From Rhynchopus euleeides (taxonomy: Eukaryota > Euglenozoa > Diplonemea > Diplonemida > Diplonemidae), in the NCBI GenBank assembly GCA_963210315.1, contig OY723291.1, positions 2,046,001 to 2,110,000 of the forward strand: DNA of 64,000 bases, read 5' to 3'. The position numbers and the translations under genes are program-made. The first letter of the stretch is position 1, and the number at the start of each line of letters is the position of its first letter. Shown in pieces: positions 21,474 through 33,455 of the stretch. Under the pieces are notes generated by a model. The model made no database searches, was not told where the DNA came from, and saw only the letters and a program-made list of their open reading frames with translations.

Positions 21474-22827
21474 ATGCACCCTGACCGTCCTGTCGGTCCG
21501 CGATGTCTGCCGTCAGCTGAGGTGGTGAGCAGCACACTCCAGGTCGAAAACCAGCTGCTGAAGACCCAGCTCCAGACCCTTGCCGCGACAGTCAAGATGA
21601 TGAAGCTCGAGAACAACCAGCTTCACGAGCAGAAGGACCGCTTCCTGCTGTATGTCATGCTACATGATCGCACCCACCCACCCACCTGCCCACAGTGAGC
21701 GAGACCAGCTGTGCACCCGCCTCCGTGAGGCGGAGGACAAGGCTCGGGACGCCAGCTCCCTCCGGGACCGCGTTGTGGTCCTCGAGGCGGAGCTGGAGCG
21801 GCTGGCGGAGTACGTGCAAGAGACGACCGCCTCCATGGATCGCCTGCAGGGTGAGAAAAAACAGAACGAAGCGGCGATCGCCGCTGCGCAGCAGGACCGG
21901 TCTCAGTCAGAAGCTGACTCCGAGAATCTGCGCCAATCGTTGCATGCAATCCTGCAGCGCCTGTACGCCCTCACCATGAACATGCTGCCTTCTTTCGTAC
22001 CCTCAGAGCTCCAGAACGAAGCAACAACAACAGCCATATCTGACCACCTTGCGGATGGGATCAGCTTCCTCTCTGAAGTGTTCAAAGCACGCACAGAGGC
22101 CTCGGCTATGATCCGCGAGAAGATGAAGACAGAGCAGCTGGAGCTGCAGGCAAAGCTCTCTGTCGCGGCACACAAGGAGACTGTCCTGCAGGAGGGGCTG
22201 CGCATGTCAGAAGACAACATGCAGCAGGAGCGCGACATGTTCGCCATGCAGGTCAGAGGCATTGAGGAGAAGGGCAGGGCAGACGTGTCACACATGAAGC
22301 AAGAGATTGCTGACTACCAAGAACGACTGGAGGAGGCGGCGCACGTCCAGCAGCGCTTGCAGTCTTCTAAGGCAGAAGTCGACAGGTCCCTCACTGCCAG
22401 ATGCGATGAACTCACAGCTTCCGAGAGTCGGTTCAAGAAAGAGGTTGCCGCACGCAGGCACTTGCAACGCCTTCTGGGAGAAGAGCAAACGAAGCGTTCC
22501 ATTTCCGACAAACAAGTGAAGGAGCTCAAGCTGCAGATGAAGCTCTGCGGTGCCGGGCATGCCGCCACGCTGTCGGAGGTGGATCTGGTCAACATGGTGT
22601 CGCGGCTGAACGGCGAGCAGGGTGCCCTCGAGGTGGAGAACTGCGACCTTCGTGACAAGCTCGCGGGTGTGCGGGCAGACGATGAAACAGACTCCTGCGA
22701 AGAGATGTCTATCCAAGACCAGATCGATGCTGCCCTGCAGGACGACGCGGCAGCAGGTGCAGACATTGCACTAGCCGAGACGCTGCTGGAGCGCAATATG
22801 AGGAAGTTGTCCGACGAGAGGCAGTAA
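21474..22827 (+). CDS. Coiled-coil protein
   Basis: I recognise no family. Exons 21474-21649 and 21696-22827 are joined across a 46-base intron (GTATGT...CACAG) within a Leu codon, giving about 435 residues. Almost the whole protein is predicted coiled coil: VENQLLKTQLQTLAATVKMMKLE in exon 1 (about residues 22-45), then heptad-rich ERDQLCTRLREAED, LEAELERLAEYVQ, KMKTEQLELQAKL and QEIADYQERLEEAAHVQQRLQ segments. A shorter less charged region near residues 150-190 (LYALTMNMLPSFVPSELQNE) breaks it into two rods. The acidic tail contains SIQDQIDAALQDD. Such proteins are typical of cytoskeletal, basal-body or flagellar structures, but location is inference. The start is uncertain: a Pro-rich frame with an earlier ATG (21343) runs into the same region in another phase. 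Confidence 0.75.
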
Positions 22828-23124
22828 TCTCTTGGATCCCACAGAGTGGTTGGCCTCCGACTTGCTTCCGTGCCTCAGCGCTCATCCGGCAGCGGATCGT
22901 AGTATTTTGTTCGTATCGTGCCCTTGCTGCTCTTCAGCAGCAAAAATAGTAGAATTTGCTGTGCGAGTTTTTCTAGAAACAAAAGTTTGAAAACTCACGA
23001 CACCAGCCCGACCACAGCGACACCCCCACCCCCCTGTTTTGCTGTTGCTCTCTCTGCTGCGATCTGCGATGCTGCTTGCCTCCACCCATCTCCCGACAGA
23101 ATTTGCACGGCACCCTATATAGAG

Positions 23125-26100
23125 ATGGAGCTCGAGGATTCATGCAGGGAGGGTGCGCCCCACGAAGAGAACACCAAGGAGAACCCGTGCAAGAGGGTTG
23201 TGTCTGTCACCACGACTATCGCGACGCTGTGCCTGTTTGGGATCCTGACGACTGGCGTGCTCACAGCTGTCCTTTCGGAGCTTTCGTGCGACACCGCCTT
23301 GTCGGACACGCGGCACGGATGTGATCATGCCACGGACCAATGCTTCTCGACAGCAGAGACCAGTCTGGAGCTCACTGTGTACGAGATCCTGGGCTACGCC
23401 GCGGTGGGTGTGGAGGGGATGATCGACCAGTACCTCGAGAGCGCAGTCGACGAGGGCCGCAGACTCAACGTGATGGTGAACGAGACCCTGGCGAGCACGG
23501 ACAAGAGCGGCCCCGGCTTTATCCCTGCGACAGGCCCGCAGCAGTGGATGCAGATGAAGTCTCTGATCCGGGGCAGCGGGGAGTTTGGTTCGGCAGTCAA
23601 AGGGGTTGGGGTGTACGCCGACAGCAACTTCCTTGCGATTCACAACATGCCTACGGGGCTCGTTTCCTTCGTCAAGAGCCATTTGTTGTTCCTCATGCCC
23701 GACCGCGGCACCTACGCCTCCCCGACGGTGCCCATCACTGGGATGCCGGACTACACAGCCGAATGGGCAAGCGACACGAACCCCACTGGTGCTGCTCTGC
23801 TGAAGGCAACGGAGATGGATGTGATTGGCATCCCTGAGGCACGCCAGGGCATCATGCCGCTCAACGAGATGCGGTGGTCGCACGTGGGCATCGTGGGGTC
23901 GTACATGGGGTACACGATCATCACTCGTCTCACGGACCCCACCGTCCAGCACCTCGAGACTGTCGTCTACGTCAGTGTTGCAAATGTCGACAACTTTGTG
24001 AAGAATGCGGCAGAAGAGGCGCGGAAGCTCAAGCCGGGTTCCATGCCCCGCATCTTCGTCACTGTCGCGTCATCGTGGCATGCGAAGTTCCTCCGCGACC
24101 AGGGCAACCCGGACTACAAAAAGTACGAGCAGGACGGCCTGCTCCTGGGAACATCCTCGGGCCCTTCGCTGGAGACCTACATTGGGGATGAGCCGCTGAC
24201 AGGGTTGGCGAACTGGACCCTGTTCCGCCCGGTGGCTGACGTCAACGCCAGTGACCCGCTTATCCGCGGGCTCGCCAGAGAGATCCGGGCAAAGGGGGGG
24301 TACGAGTCGGTCATCACAGCGCCGAAAGGGCACAAAACGCTCACCGTCACGCGCAATGAGAGTGGTGTTGTGATTACCGACTCGCACCTTGTGGGAGTCC
24401 GTCGCCTGCCCCGCCTCCCCGAGGGCATTGACTTGTTCACAACGATGACTCTGGACACCGAGTCGGTCCTCGCGTTGGTGCGGAGTCAGCAGAGCATGAC
24501 GAAGCATGCGATTTCCGAGCAGAAGCAGGATGTGACGGATAGTGTTGTGACCGAGCGCCGCACCATGAAGCTCATTATCGGGGGCTCGGCGTTGGCACTG
24601 CTGATTCTCAGCATCTACATCACACACGTGGTGCTTGATCCCATCAAGCGGGTGCAGAAGGCGATGAGCCGGGTAGCATGCATGGAACTCGAAGGCAACA
24701 CCGTGAAGGTGGACAGCCGCCTGTTTGAGGTGCGTCAGATGCAGCGCGACTTCACCACCATGGTTGACAGCCTGAAGGAGTTCCGTGCGTACGTCCCGAG
24801 TGCCGTGCTGGGATCGAGGGGTGCTGGGTCCTCCAGCAACGAGCTCACAATCGCCACCCCACCAACAGGCAATATCGCCGTGCTCTTCACCGACATTCAG
24901 GGATCCACCGCACTGTGGGACCGCAGCGCTGCAGACATGAACGTCGCACTTGAGCAGCACAACGACACCATCCGGGCCCTTTACTCTGAGTTCGGGGGCT
25001 ATGAGGTGAAGACCATCGGTGACGCGTTCATGGTATCCTTCGTCAGCCCCGTGAAGGCCCTGGGCTTTGCTCTTCAGGTCCAGCAGAACCTCTCCGAGCA
25101 CACCTGGCCGTCGAAGCTGGACCTCCCAGCAGCAGGACTCGTCATCCGCATTGGCATCAACTACGGCCCGACGATTGCAGAGAGCAACCCCGTGACTGGG
25201 CGCGTTGACTACCGTGGCGGCACCGTCAACATGGCATCCCGTGTTGAGGCCAAGGCCAAGGGCGGGACAGTGTGCATTTCATCTGACATGCTTGCAGCTG
25301 TGCGGTCGGAACTGCCCTCCCTTGGCAACCCGGCAGTGCAGAAGCACGGGATGCACGAGCTCAAGGGTCTGGGCCAGCACGAGTTGCACCTTCTTGTGCC
25401 CCAGGGCATGCGTAAGCGTCTCAACGACAACGAGACGGACTGCTGCCCGAAGACCACAGCAATTTACAAGAAGCGCGACACCATCATGACTGTTGAGTCG
25501 TCGGAACGCGGCAGTGGTGACTCTGACCTCAGCGAGGTGGACGGCGGGAGGTCTTCTGTCACGAGGACCAAGAAGAAGATGGCCATCGAGAAGACCCGTC
25601 TGCAGCTGAACCGCAGCAACATCACAGTTGCCGTGTGCCGCTTGGTATGCATGCTTTTGATGCACCAGAAACAATATCCCCACACCCCCACACAGCACGC
25701 ATGCGACAGTGTCCAGCTCTTCGACTACTGCAACATCATGGTGCGTGCCGCCTCCGAGGCTGCGTTGGCCACCGATGGCATCGTCGGTAGTGTGTCGGGT
25801 TCCACGATGATGGTTGTCTGGAACGCTTCGAAGAAGTGCTTGATGCACGCCACTGCGGCCCTGACGTTTGCCTCACAGCTTGAGACCCGCGCTTCCTCGG
25901 TGATGCACTTGGGTCTCGCCACTGGACACTCTCTGCACGGGAACGTCGGAACGCAGAAGAGCAGGTTCGCTACTGTATTTGGTCTGGCTCTCGAGAGTGC
26001 AGAGGCAGCGGCAGACTTTGCCGAGAGCTTCGGCGTGTTCTGCATGTACGCAGACTGCTCTGTCGACCTGAACTCCGCGAGTGACATGAGGCGCTGCCTC

Positions 26101-26552
26101 CGCCTTGTGGACACGTGGTTCGAGGAGCGCGAGAAGAGGAAGCTCGAAATCTACGAAGTCGATTCCGCCTCAGTCAAGCTGCAGGTCGAAAACTGGGGCA
26201 ATGGCTTCGATGAAAACGCCAACGGACAGGAGTACGAGAGGCAGACGACCCTCATTCAGAGCGTTTTGCGTGGGGATGTGCAGGAGCTGGTGTCACTGCG
26301 TCAAATCAGCGACAAGCGCCCAGATGATCACGTCCTGCAGGTATGTTTCTCGGTTGTGCAGCCCACCTCACATCACAACCATCTCAGAAAGTCATCAGAC
26401 TGCTGGAGGAGGCGAACCCGACCGATGGCCACCGCTGCATTGTGCGCCTCTCGAAGGCGCCCAGGATCCCGATGGCAGAATACACAAAAAGCCCAAGCCC
26501 GCACGCGAGCCTGCAGTCCCGTCATTCCAGGCATTCTTCTGCTCGGATTTAG
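23125..26552 (+). CDS. Transmembrane class III adenylate cyclase, trypanosome-like, with a second degenerate cyclase domain
   Basis: Makes cAMP from ATP. Start at 23125 (MELEDSCREG); introns 25645-25695 (51 bases) and 26341-26387 (47 bases) give 1,109 residues. Residues 25-50 form the first membrane helix, about 55-480 an extracellular region of the double-Cache sensor kind, and 483-505 the second helix followed by a HAMP-like linker. The first cyclase domain has the metal-binding D590 (FTDIQGSTALW) and D633, adenine-specifying K629 and D695, and transition-state N702 and R706, so it should be active and ATP-specific. FTD-x-STALW and GGYEVKTIGD strongly resemble trypanosomatid receptor cyclases. 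A second cyclase-like fold (about 835-1010) lacks these residues and may be regulatory. The first intron is a multiple of three without a stop, so an unspliced reading stays open. Last gene of the cluster. Confidence 0.92.
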
Positions 26553-28719
26553 GCTGTGCTGAGATTCACTCGTCTTGTTCGTACCAAGTGTTTGACCCCC
26601 CACCCCCCCATTTTATTAAATGCGATCAGCACACCGTGCTCACAGAAAGTGCCAGATGTAGACAAGTTGCAGCCAGAGCAATGTTTTTGTTCACCTTCAT
26701 CCCCTGCGGGTGTTGGTGGCCACAATCAAGCCAAAAGAAATATCCCCACTGCCTGGGGCAGTCAACAGGAAAAATAAGCATAGCCGGCCCCCTTCCCCCA
26801 CCCTTCTCCTTCCTCTGTTTTCCCACGATCACACACGGTATCTGGCGGAGTCAGACAAGTCCGGTGAATTTTGGTACTTCCTGAATTTACCGAACCTGAA
26901 GTCTACTTTGCATACCAAGTTTCTTCATCAAGGATGAGTCTGTATGGCCCTGTTTGTTGTGGGCCCCAAATTGTGTCAAAGAAGTTGGTCTGGCAAGGCT
27001 GAAAATTGCAGGTTGAGCGATCTCTATTGTACCGGACTGTTGTGCATGAGGCAACCTGCTACGGCAGCAGACCCGAGTATTTCAGCACAGCAAGAATTTT
27101 TCACAGACCCGGATTGCCCTGAAGCACTTTGTGGCGTCTTTGTGACGACTTGCTCTGGTTTTGATTCAGGGACGTGGGTCATCCGGTGTCCTGGTGTTGT
27201 GTTTTCCCCTATCTTCGTACCCGCCCCCCCTCGCTGTGCACGACGTCGTATTTTTGGGAGGGTGGTCAGAACGCAGGAAACTGTGCCCGTGCAAATCCTT
27301 GACACCGAGGGGTGTTTTGACGAATACCCTTCGGCTCTCCTTTCTTCATATCTGCACGACACAGTTTTCGGGATTTTTGAAATTCAGGTTTTCAGTGAAA
27401 TTCAGAATCCCGAAGGAAACAGAGTTCATCTTTCCAGCATTTTCACACACGCCATGACAACCGGCTACAAGCAGTGCGGGACTTCTGGATTTCCAGATGC
27501 CAGGTTTGCCACATGTTCTGAATTTTGGAAAATCAACAGTTCCTGGCAAAAGAGGGCGACGACTGTACAATATTGCAAGGGGGGCACGTGCCTTACCTGG
27601 ACCAGTCTCAACCCTTGTTTGCTATCCTGGATCTTGTCTTTCTTTTCCTGCTCTGGCGTTTCTCCTTTCAGCCCCTCTTCCCTTCGCCTCCGGCCTCGGG
27701 TCCTTCGCTCCGTGCCACTGTCAAGACTGTGTCAAGACTGGCACTTTTGGGAGGCATCTCGCTTTCTCTCTTTCTCTGCATGTCTGAAATGAAGACCCCC
27801 TTTTACATTTGATTTTGCTGTTCCTGCGACACGGCCTGTAATAGGTTTGTTCTGCTTCTCCCGTTTGTGAGAGACGTCTTCAAGGCACCCGAGAAAACGG
27901 GCCGTATATGTGAGCAACAAGCCTACGCAGCAGAGGTCTGCGCGATAACGGGCAAGTGACTTAGTCGGACAGAGTTATGTTCAAACTAAGTTCGACGATC
28001 CAACCGCGCAAGAAAATATCGGCTTGAGCCAGGCCTGGGAACTAATCCCCCCAGGTTCCGGTTCTCGCACCGCACCTGTTGAGCCGGCGAGATGGCACCG
28101 GAATGCTCGGAGGGAGGGCACAGCTAGTTTTAAGCTGAGCGGCAATATAGACGCCACACATCCCGCCCTCACAGCGTCGTTATGTTTGTGTTGAGAATCT
28201 TGGGGATCTACTATTCCGCCGTTCCCGTTTCTCTGCCCCAGTGCTACGACAAAGGCCCATTCGTGGGGTCTGCTATGTGCGAGCGCTTGCAAGATTGCGA
28301 TTGTGGTGGAAATGTTCCTTCTGCTGCGACCCTCTCCCCTTTTTCCACCTCCTCCCCAAGTACTGTTGATTGAACATACAAAACAAACATCTCAAGCAAG
28401 CTCGACAAGCCGCGGCAACCTCTTCCACAATCCAGCTCGATGGTCTGTGAAAACTCACTTGATTCTGTCCACGAGTCGAACAAACACCTCACATACACAA
28501 TAAGCTGCTTGCTGCCCCGTTCTTCCAAGTATTCTTGTGACCAACGGTGGCGTCCAATGCGAAGCAGAACTGAACTGAACCCAATGAATACAACTCCGTG
28601 GGATACTCGTCACGAATATGATGAGGGGCTGGACTACGAACTGCTTGATGCAGAACTGTCCAGTCGAATCATCCTCGGCCTCTCCACCTCCGAAATAGTT
28701 CAATTCAAAAAGGTCAATT
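26553..28719. other. Gene-poor stretch
   Basis: A 282-codon frame at 26944-27792 (+) is the longest, but its translation is Cys/Ser/Trp-rich with no domain, and its codon choice lacks the G/C-ending bias of the neighbouring genes. I do not call it. No other gene seen. Confidence 0.5.
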
Positions 28720-28828
28720 GGGGGCCCTCGCTACCAGTCACTGCTCGTCACAGCTCGTCAGCCAGTGAGGGGAAGTGGGCCGTGGCTCACTTTTTCTCAC
28801 TCAGTCACATCTGGTAGCGAAGGCCCCC
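28720..28828. mobile_element. Miniature inverted-repeat element (GGGGGCC family), copy A
   Basis: A 109-bp palindromic element with ends GGGGGCCCTCGCTACCA and TGGTAGCGAAGGCCCCC. It is the reverse complement of copy B at 46093-46200 over nearly its whole length. Adjacent flanks are ATT and ATC. Confidence 0.85.
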
Positions 28829-29218
28829 ATCTGCCTCAGTTTATCAGAACGCAACGGGTATCATGTCTGTCCTGGTGTGCTGTCACTCACAGCATAGCGC
28901 ACTGCCCTGCGATGTGAATTGACCTGCCGATTCTGTCACTGAATCAGCTTTCTGTTCAAAGAGTTCCTCACACAAAATCCAGTGGAGCTGAAATGTCAAA
29001 CTGCGTCGATCTTCCTGTTTTTCTCATCTGACCGAGCTGTCTCCTCATCGATCCCGGACGTCACCAATCTCAATTGCACTATTGAGAGATCCTTGATTGC
29101 AATCGCACGAGGACTTTGATGGAGGTGAAAGTATTTTCTTCCTAGTTATGGAGGATTCTTCATATTCCTGGATTTCCCGAATTTCCTGGATTTCCCCCGG
29201 CCCCTTAGGCGATTTCAG
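28829..29218. other. No gene seen
   Basis: Nothing recognisable between the small element at 28720-28828 and the palindrome-rich block. Confidence 0.5.
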
Positions 29219-29283
29219 GGCGGACAGGGCGGACATGCCCGGACCCGGAAATCCGGGTGTCCGGATGTCCGGGTCCAATTTTG

Positions 29284-29316
<33 letters not shown>

Positions 29317-29505
29317 ACATTTCCCGAATTTCCCGCCCGGACATGTCCGCCCGGACATCCGGACATCCAGAAATGTCCGCCCCGGACAGGGCGGACATGT
29401 CCGGGCGGACATTTTCTGGTGTCCGGATGTCCGGGCGGACATGTCCGGACCCGGAAATTCGGGAAATCCAATTTTGACCCCCCCCCGGACATGTCCGGCC
29501 AGGAC
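29219..29505. repeat. Palindrome-dense GGACATGTCC block
   Basis: Many overlapping copies of GGACATGTCC, CCGGACATCC and GGCGGACA in both directions around a C run of about 30 bases (29286-29315). Each GGACATGTCC is itself a palindrome. The block could fold extensively as DNA or RNA. Probably a decayed or expanding satellite-like repeat. Confidence 0.7.
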
Positions 29506-29580
29506 CTCAATAGTTTGATTTTTGGTCCAGAAAATAGTTTGAAATTTTTTGAAATCTGGGTGCCCAAATTTTTTGCTCCT

Positions 29581-30140
29581 AAGACCGGCGATTTGTAGGG
29601 GGACCCTTTCGAATTTTTTTTTGGAGAAGGGTAAATTGAACGTTTTTGGCCAAATGAAGCCACTGCGACCATTCCCGGGCCTCGGAAATCAGATTTTGGC
29701 CCCTCAAATGCGGTGCCGGTCCGGACAAAAAACCGAAAAAATCGTGAAAAATGGCCCATTTTCCCCAGCCAAAAATGGGCCAAAAATCCAGGTTCCCTGC
29801 CCACCTGGTCGCACCCAAGTGCCTCACACCGGTTCTCTCCCCACCCGGTGATCCACCTGACGGATACTTAACAAAAAAAAAAAAAAGCCAAAAATGCCCC
29901 CCGGACACCCCCAGAGACCCCAGAGACATGTCCTAATCCGGGGTGCCAGTAGGGGGGACCTTTCGAATTTTTTTTCGAGGAGAGGTCAATTGAACGTTTT
30001 TGGACATCTGAGGCCACTGCGACCATTCCCAGGCCTCGGAAATGAGATTTTTGGCCCTCAAATGGGGTACCGGTCCCCACGAAATTCCGAAAAATTCATG
30101 AAAATCGAAAGGTCCCACGCACCAAATTCTGCCCAAAAAT
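29581..30140. repeat. Two diverged ~190-bp repeat units
   Basis: Units at about 29581-29770 and 29937-30125 share blocks such as TTTCGAATTTTTTTT, TTGAACGTTTTTGG and CCACTGCGACCATTCCC in the same order. A partial third copy starts near 30642. The first unit is followed by a truncated retroelement insertion at 29788-29886. Confidence 0.75.
29788..29886 (+). mobile_element. Severely 5'-truncated copy of the 9.9-kb retroelement (3' end plus poly-A)
   Basis: Eighty-five bases match the last bases of the element at 32426-42325 (shared CCAGGTTCCCTGCCCACCTGG, then CCCAAGTGCCTCACACCGG), followed by 14 A residues (29873-29886). It is bounded by a perfect 9-bp direct repeat GCCAAAAAT (29779-29787 and 29887-29895). 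Truncation at the 5' end, poly(A) and a target duplication are the signature of target-primed reverse transcription. Confidence 0.9.
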
Positions 30141-32248
30141 CGTCAAAAATGGACATGTCATATGCAGCAATGGGGCACCAATCACTCCCCAAATTTTGCT
30201 CAATGATTCCACGGCTAGCCAGATTTTCTGATCAATTAGTTTGTTTGAGCATGTTCCTGGCCCTTGTTTGGAAAGTAGATGGCCCCTGGCTGGAGAGGAC
30301 GGTTGTGCTCGACCGGACGGAGAGAGAACCTTCTCCATATCCACCTCCACTCCACAATGCCAGAAGTGGCAGGAAGGCCGGGTGTTACAGGCCTCAACCA
30401 GGGTTCCAAGGCTCTCCACTTCCTGGCTGCGTCAGGGATCACCGGGTACAGCGAGCAGGATTCCCTGTCCTGACACCCCAGCATGTACCACCGGAAGAAC
30501 CCGAAACAGCAGCCCCCCCTCATGGGGGTTGCAAGAGGCACGGAAATCGTTCAAATCGGACCAAGTCCGAAAATTCGGCACTTTCTTGGGTACAAATTGC
30601 GGTCCGAAATTTTCCGATTTTTTGAAAAAAGGCGAATTCTGTAAGGGGGACCTTTTCGAATTTTTTTTTCGGGCACTTTTTCCACAAGGAAATGTCCGCC
30701 CTGTCCGCTACTGTCCACTACCGATTTCAAGGATCCTCCCATGACACAAGCCTTCTTTCAGCAGTTTGTAGTGACTTTTGAAGGTTTCCGCCGATAATCC
30801 CATTACGTCGATTGACCAGGGTGTCACCATCCTGCATCTTCTCGAAGCTACCTTGGCCCAGTTCTGAGACGAGTCATGTTCAGTGTTGTGTGCGACGCGC
30901 TTCCGGGGACCACTGTCCCGGTGGTCAGCTCTGGTCCACTGAGTCACACTCGGGGGGAACACCGGGTCTCTCGGGCTCGGCGTGCCGCGGCCCCTGGTTG
31001 TCATCCGGTGGCTTGTTTTCATGCGACAATCAGCATCGCAGGTGCCGTGCTTGCTTCCCATCCCTTCTGCCATGAGTGTGATTTTCAAGTGTCACAAGAA
31101 AATGAATACAGCACTGGTGGTGAAGAGCGGTCGGGAAGCGCCTCAGCTGGAATCTGCGACCACCTCCGAACATACACCACCGCAACGCAAAAGGTGGCGG
31201 GGCCTTGCCCCCCGGTTTCAGTGCCTGCCAAATTGACAGACAATAGGTGTGTCACCCGACCCCTGACGATGGGATGTTACGCCAGCCAGGCCGCGATGCG
31301 CAAGCTGACCCGTCTCTGTTTTGCCCGCTTCTTCCCACTGTGCGTGTGTGTTTCAATTTTGCCGTCGGTGTGGAGGGGCCCGGCCGTTGCTGACGCGCAT
31401 TGGTATTCAAGGCCCGGGTGTCAGTAGGGTCCTGTACCCTATCTGATTCAGCGGCACCTCTTCCCGGGTTTGTGAATCTTCTCAAGAAGTCACTAATGGG
31501 GGTATGGAAATTTAGTCATTCTTAGTCACTTTTAGGCGATTTACGCGCGGTCTTTCGGCTGGGGAAAAGAGAGTAAGATTTTCGAAAAAAATCGATTTTT
31601 TCGCAAAAAATCGCATTGTGTCGTCAGCTGATTGAGGGTGTGATATGAGGGTTCTATCCAACAAGGATATCAAGGCGGCACTTTCAAAGTCCTGCCAAGG
31701 ACAGCGCCACGTGGGTGTGTGCTTCTGATATATGTTATGTCATCATGTGAACCCTCCCCAGCGTGTGCCAACATCCCTGACACGCTCACGAAAAGCATGA
31801 CACGGAGAAAACAGGTGCCGAAACAACCTGCCGAGCACACGGGTGGTGCCACGTTGATCCACGCAGCGATCTCCCATGACAGGAAGCCTTGTCGCCACGG
31901 CAGAGTCGCCGCAGACTGTGGGAGAGGTGTCGCCAGTCACCTTGAGGTTGCAGTGTGTCATCAGGCTAAGACCCGTGCCCTCTTCACCTCCCCTATTAGG
32001 TTGCTCCCATATCGTTGCCTGCTTTGGGGCCTGAAGGACATAGGGGTCCAGCAGGCACGTGAGCATCGCAAGGCATGAGTGGCTGTTTCAAACTCCTGGT
32101 GCAAGCACCCGTCATGGTCTGGGGAAGCCCTCCCAGGTAGTTTAACGTCTTGCCCAGGACAAAGCATTGTGTCGTAGTCGCGCGTAGTCACCCGTAGTCG
32201 CCAGGTCGAGGTTCCCAGATTCCATACCCCCCCGGGGTACTGAATTAC
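30141..32248. other. Gene-poor stretch
   Basis: No supported gene. AT-rich patches with CGAAAA/TTTTCG motifs (30560-30680, 31560-31615) resemble the local repeat vocabulary. Frames here are short and inconsistent. Confidence 0.5.
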
Positions 32249-32425
32249 CGATTTTTCGACATGTCGAAAAAAAATTTTTTTTGGCCGAAAAAAAAATTTT
32301 TTTTTCGGCCGACTAAACCGAAAATCGGGCCCTCTGGGGCGCAGGCACCGGGCCCCCTCTCCTAAAAAAAAAGCCCTCTGGGGTGCCACACCGATATTTT
32401 TCGGATTTTTTTTCGATTTTTTTTT
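32249..32425. repeat. Repeat unit E, left part, interrupted by the retroelement
   Basis: Starts CGATTTTTCGACATGTCG and runs through GGCCGAAAAA, CTAAACCGAAAATCGGGCCC and GGTGCCACACCGATATTT to CGATTTTTTTTT. The same order recurs at 42326-42600, where the sequence continues beyond the break point. This places the retroelement insertion inside a unit of this repeat. Confidence 0.8.
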
Positions 32426-33455
32426 ACACTTGCCCGTCAGGTGGACCACCGGGTGGGGAGAGAACCGGTGTGAGGCACTTGGGTCCGTCCAGGTGGGCAG
32501 GGAACCTGGGGGCGGGGGGCCTCAAATCCCTCTCTCTCTCATGCACGCGTGCTGGGCTCAACGGCCTGTACTCTCCCATCCGCCACCCAACCACCCATGC
32601 ACAACTTGACGAGGCCTTGAGACACACCTCTCCCTTCCGAGACCCAGACCACCCACTTCCATCCCTGGCGCTGTCTGTTGGCAAGTGAGCAAAGGTAACA
32701 CGAAACACAAGGGCAAGACTTGGAGCGAGCGTCGCGAGTCAATCAGAGAGGCACTCCCTCCTCGCAGGGTGGTGTCGGCCTTGTGTGCTCTCGAAAACCC
32801 GCTGTCGCCGTCCGTCAACCTGTGTGGCTGCCTGTAGAGGCGTTAAGGGGCGTGGGGACTAGGGGACCGAAGAGGGGTCAGAGACAGGTCGGACCTGCTC
32901 GGAGAAACACAAGAAAGGGGTGGAGGGAGTTAAAGCGCGTGTCTCCGGCGGGTCTCGGAGGGCAGGTGCTCTCGCCGACCCGTCGAACCGCGTGTGGGGA
33001 CCGTTGGGAGGGGTTTAGACATGCACAATGATCTATACTGTACAAATGACCTGGATTCTCGGTGCCGTAACGTGCCTGAGTGGCTGTTTTGTTGGGTTAA
33101 GTGGCGGTCGAGGCAATCCGGACAGTTGTTGCGGAATCTAGTGTAAGGGGTAATGGAATGGTGGAATGCACAAACGTCAAGGGAGGGGCGGGGGTGTTGA
33201 GGAAAGGGGGGGGAGGGGGATAGGTAGAGTGAGGGACGGATGGAAAGGGGGGGGGGGGGTGGGAGTGACTGATAAGATCAAGGGGGAGGGGAGGGGGTGT
33301 TGTTGTTGTTCTCGGGGTCGCGACCACCTAACTGAGGGGGTCACACTCCTGGTGTCTTGTCTGCACACATTTCTGCTGGGAGGGGGGGGGGGGGGGTATA
33401 GTGGCCGGAGTCAGGAGCCGGCCCTCCTGGGGATGATGACCTGCCCTCACGGGCT

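Noticed and set aside
22918-23124. Longer N-terminus of the adenylate cyclase
   Set aside because: The upstream open stretch has Pro/Cys-rich sequence and an AT-rich start; the ATG at 23125 directly precedes a normal cytosolic tail and first membrane helix.
26944-27792. 282-codon frame between the cyclase gene and the repeats
   Set aside because: Cys/Ser/Trp-rich translation, no domain, codon use unlike the neighbouring genes, overlapping frames on the other strand.
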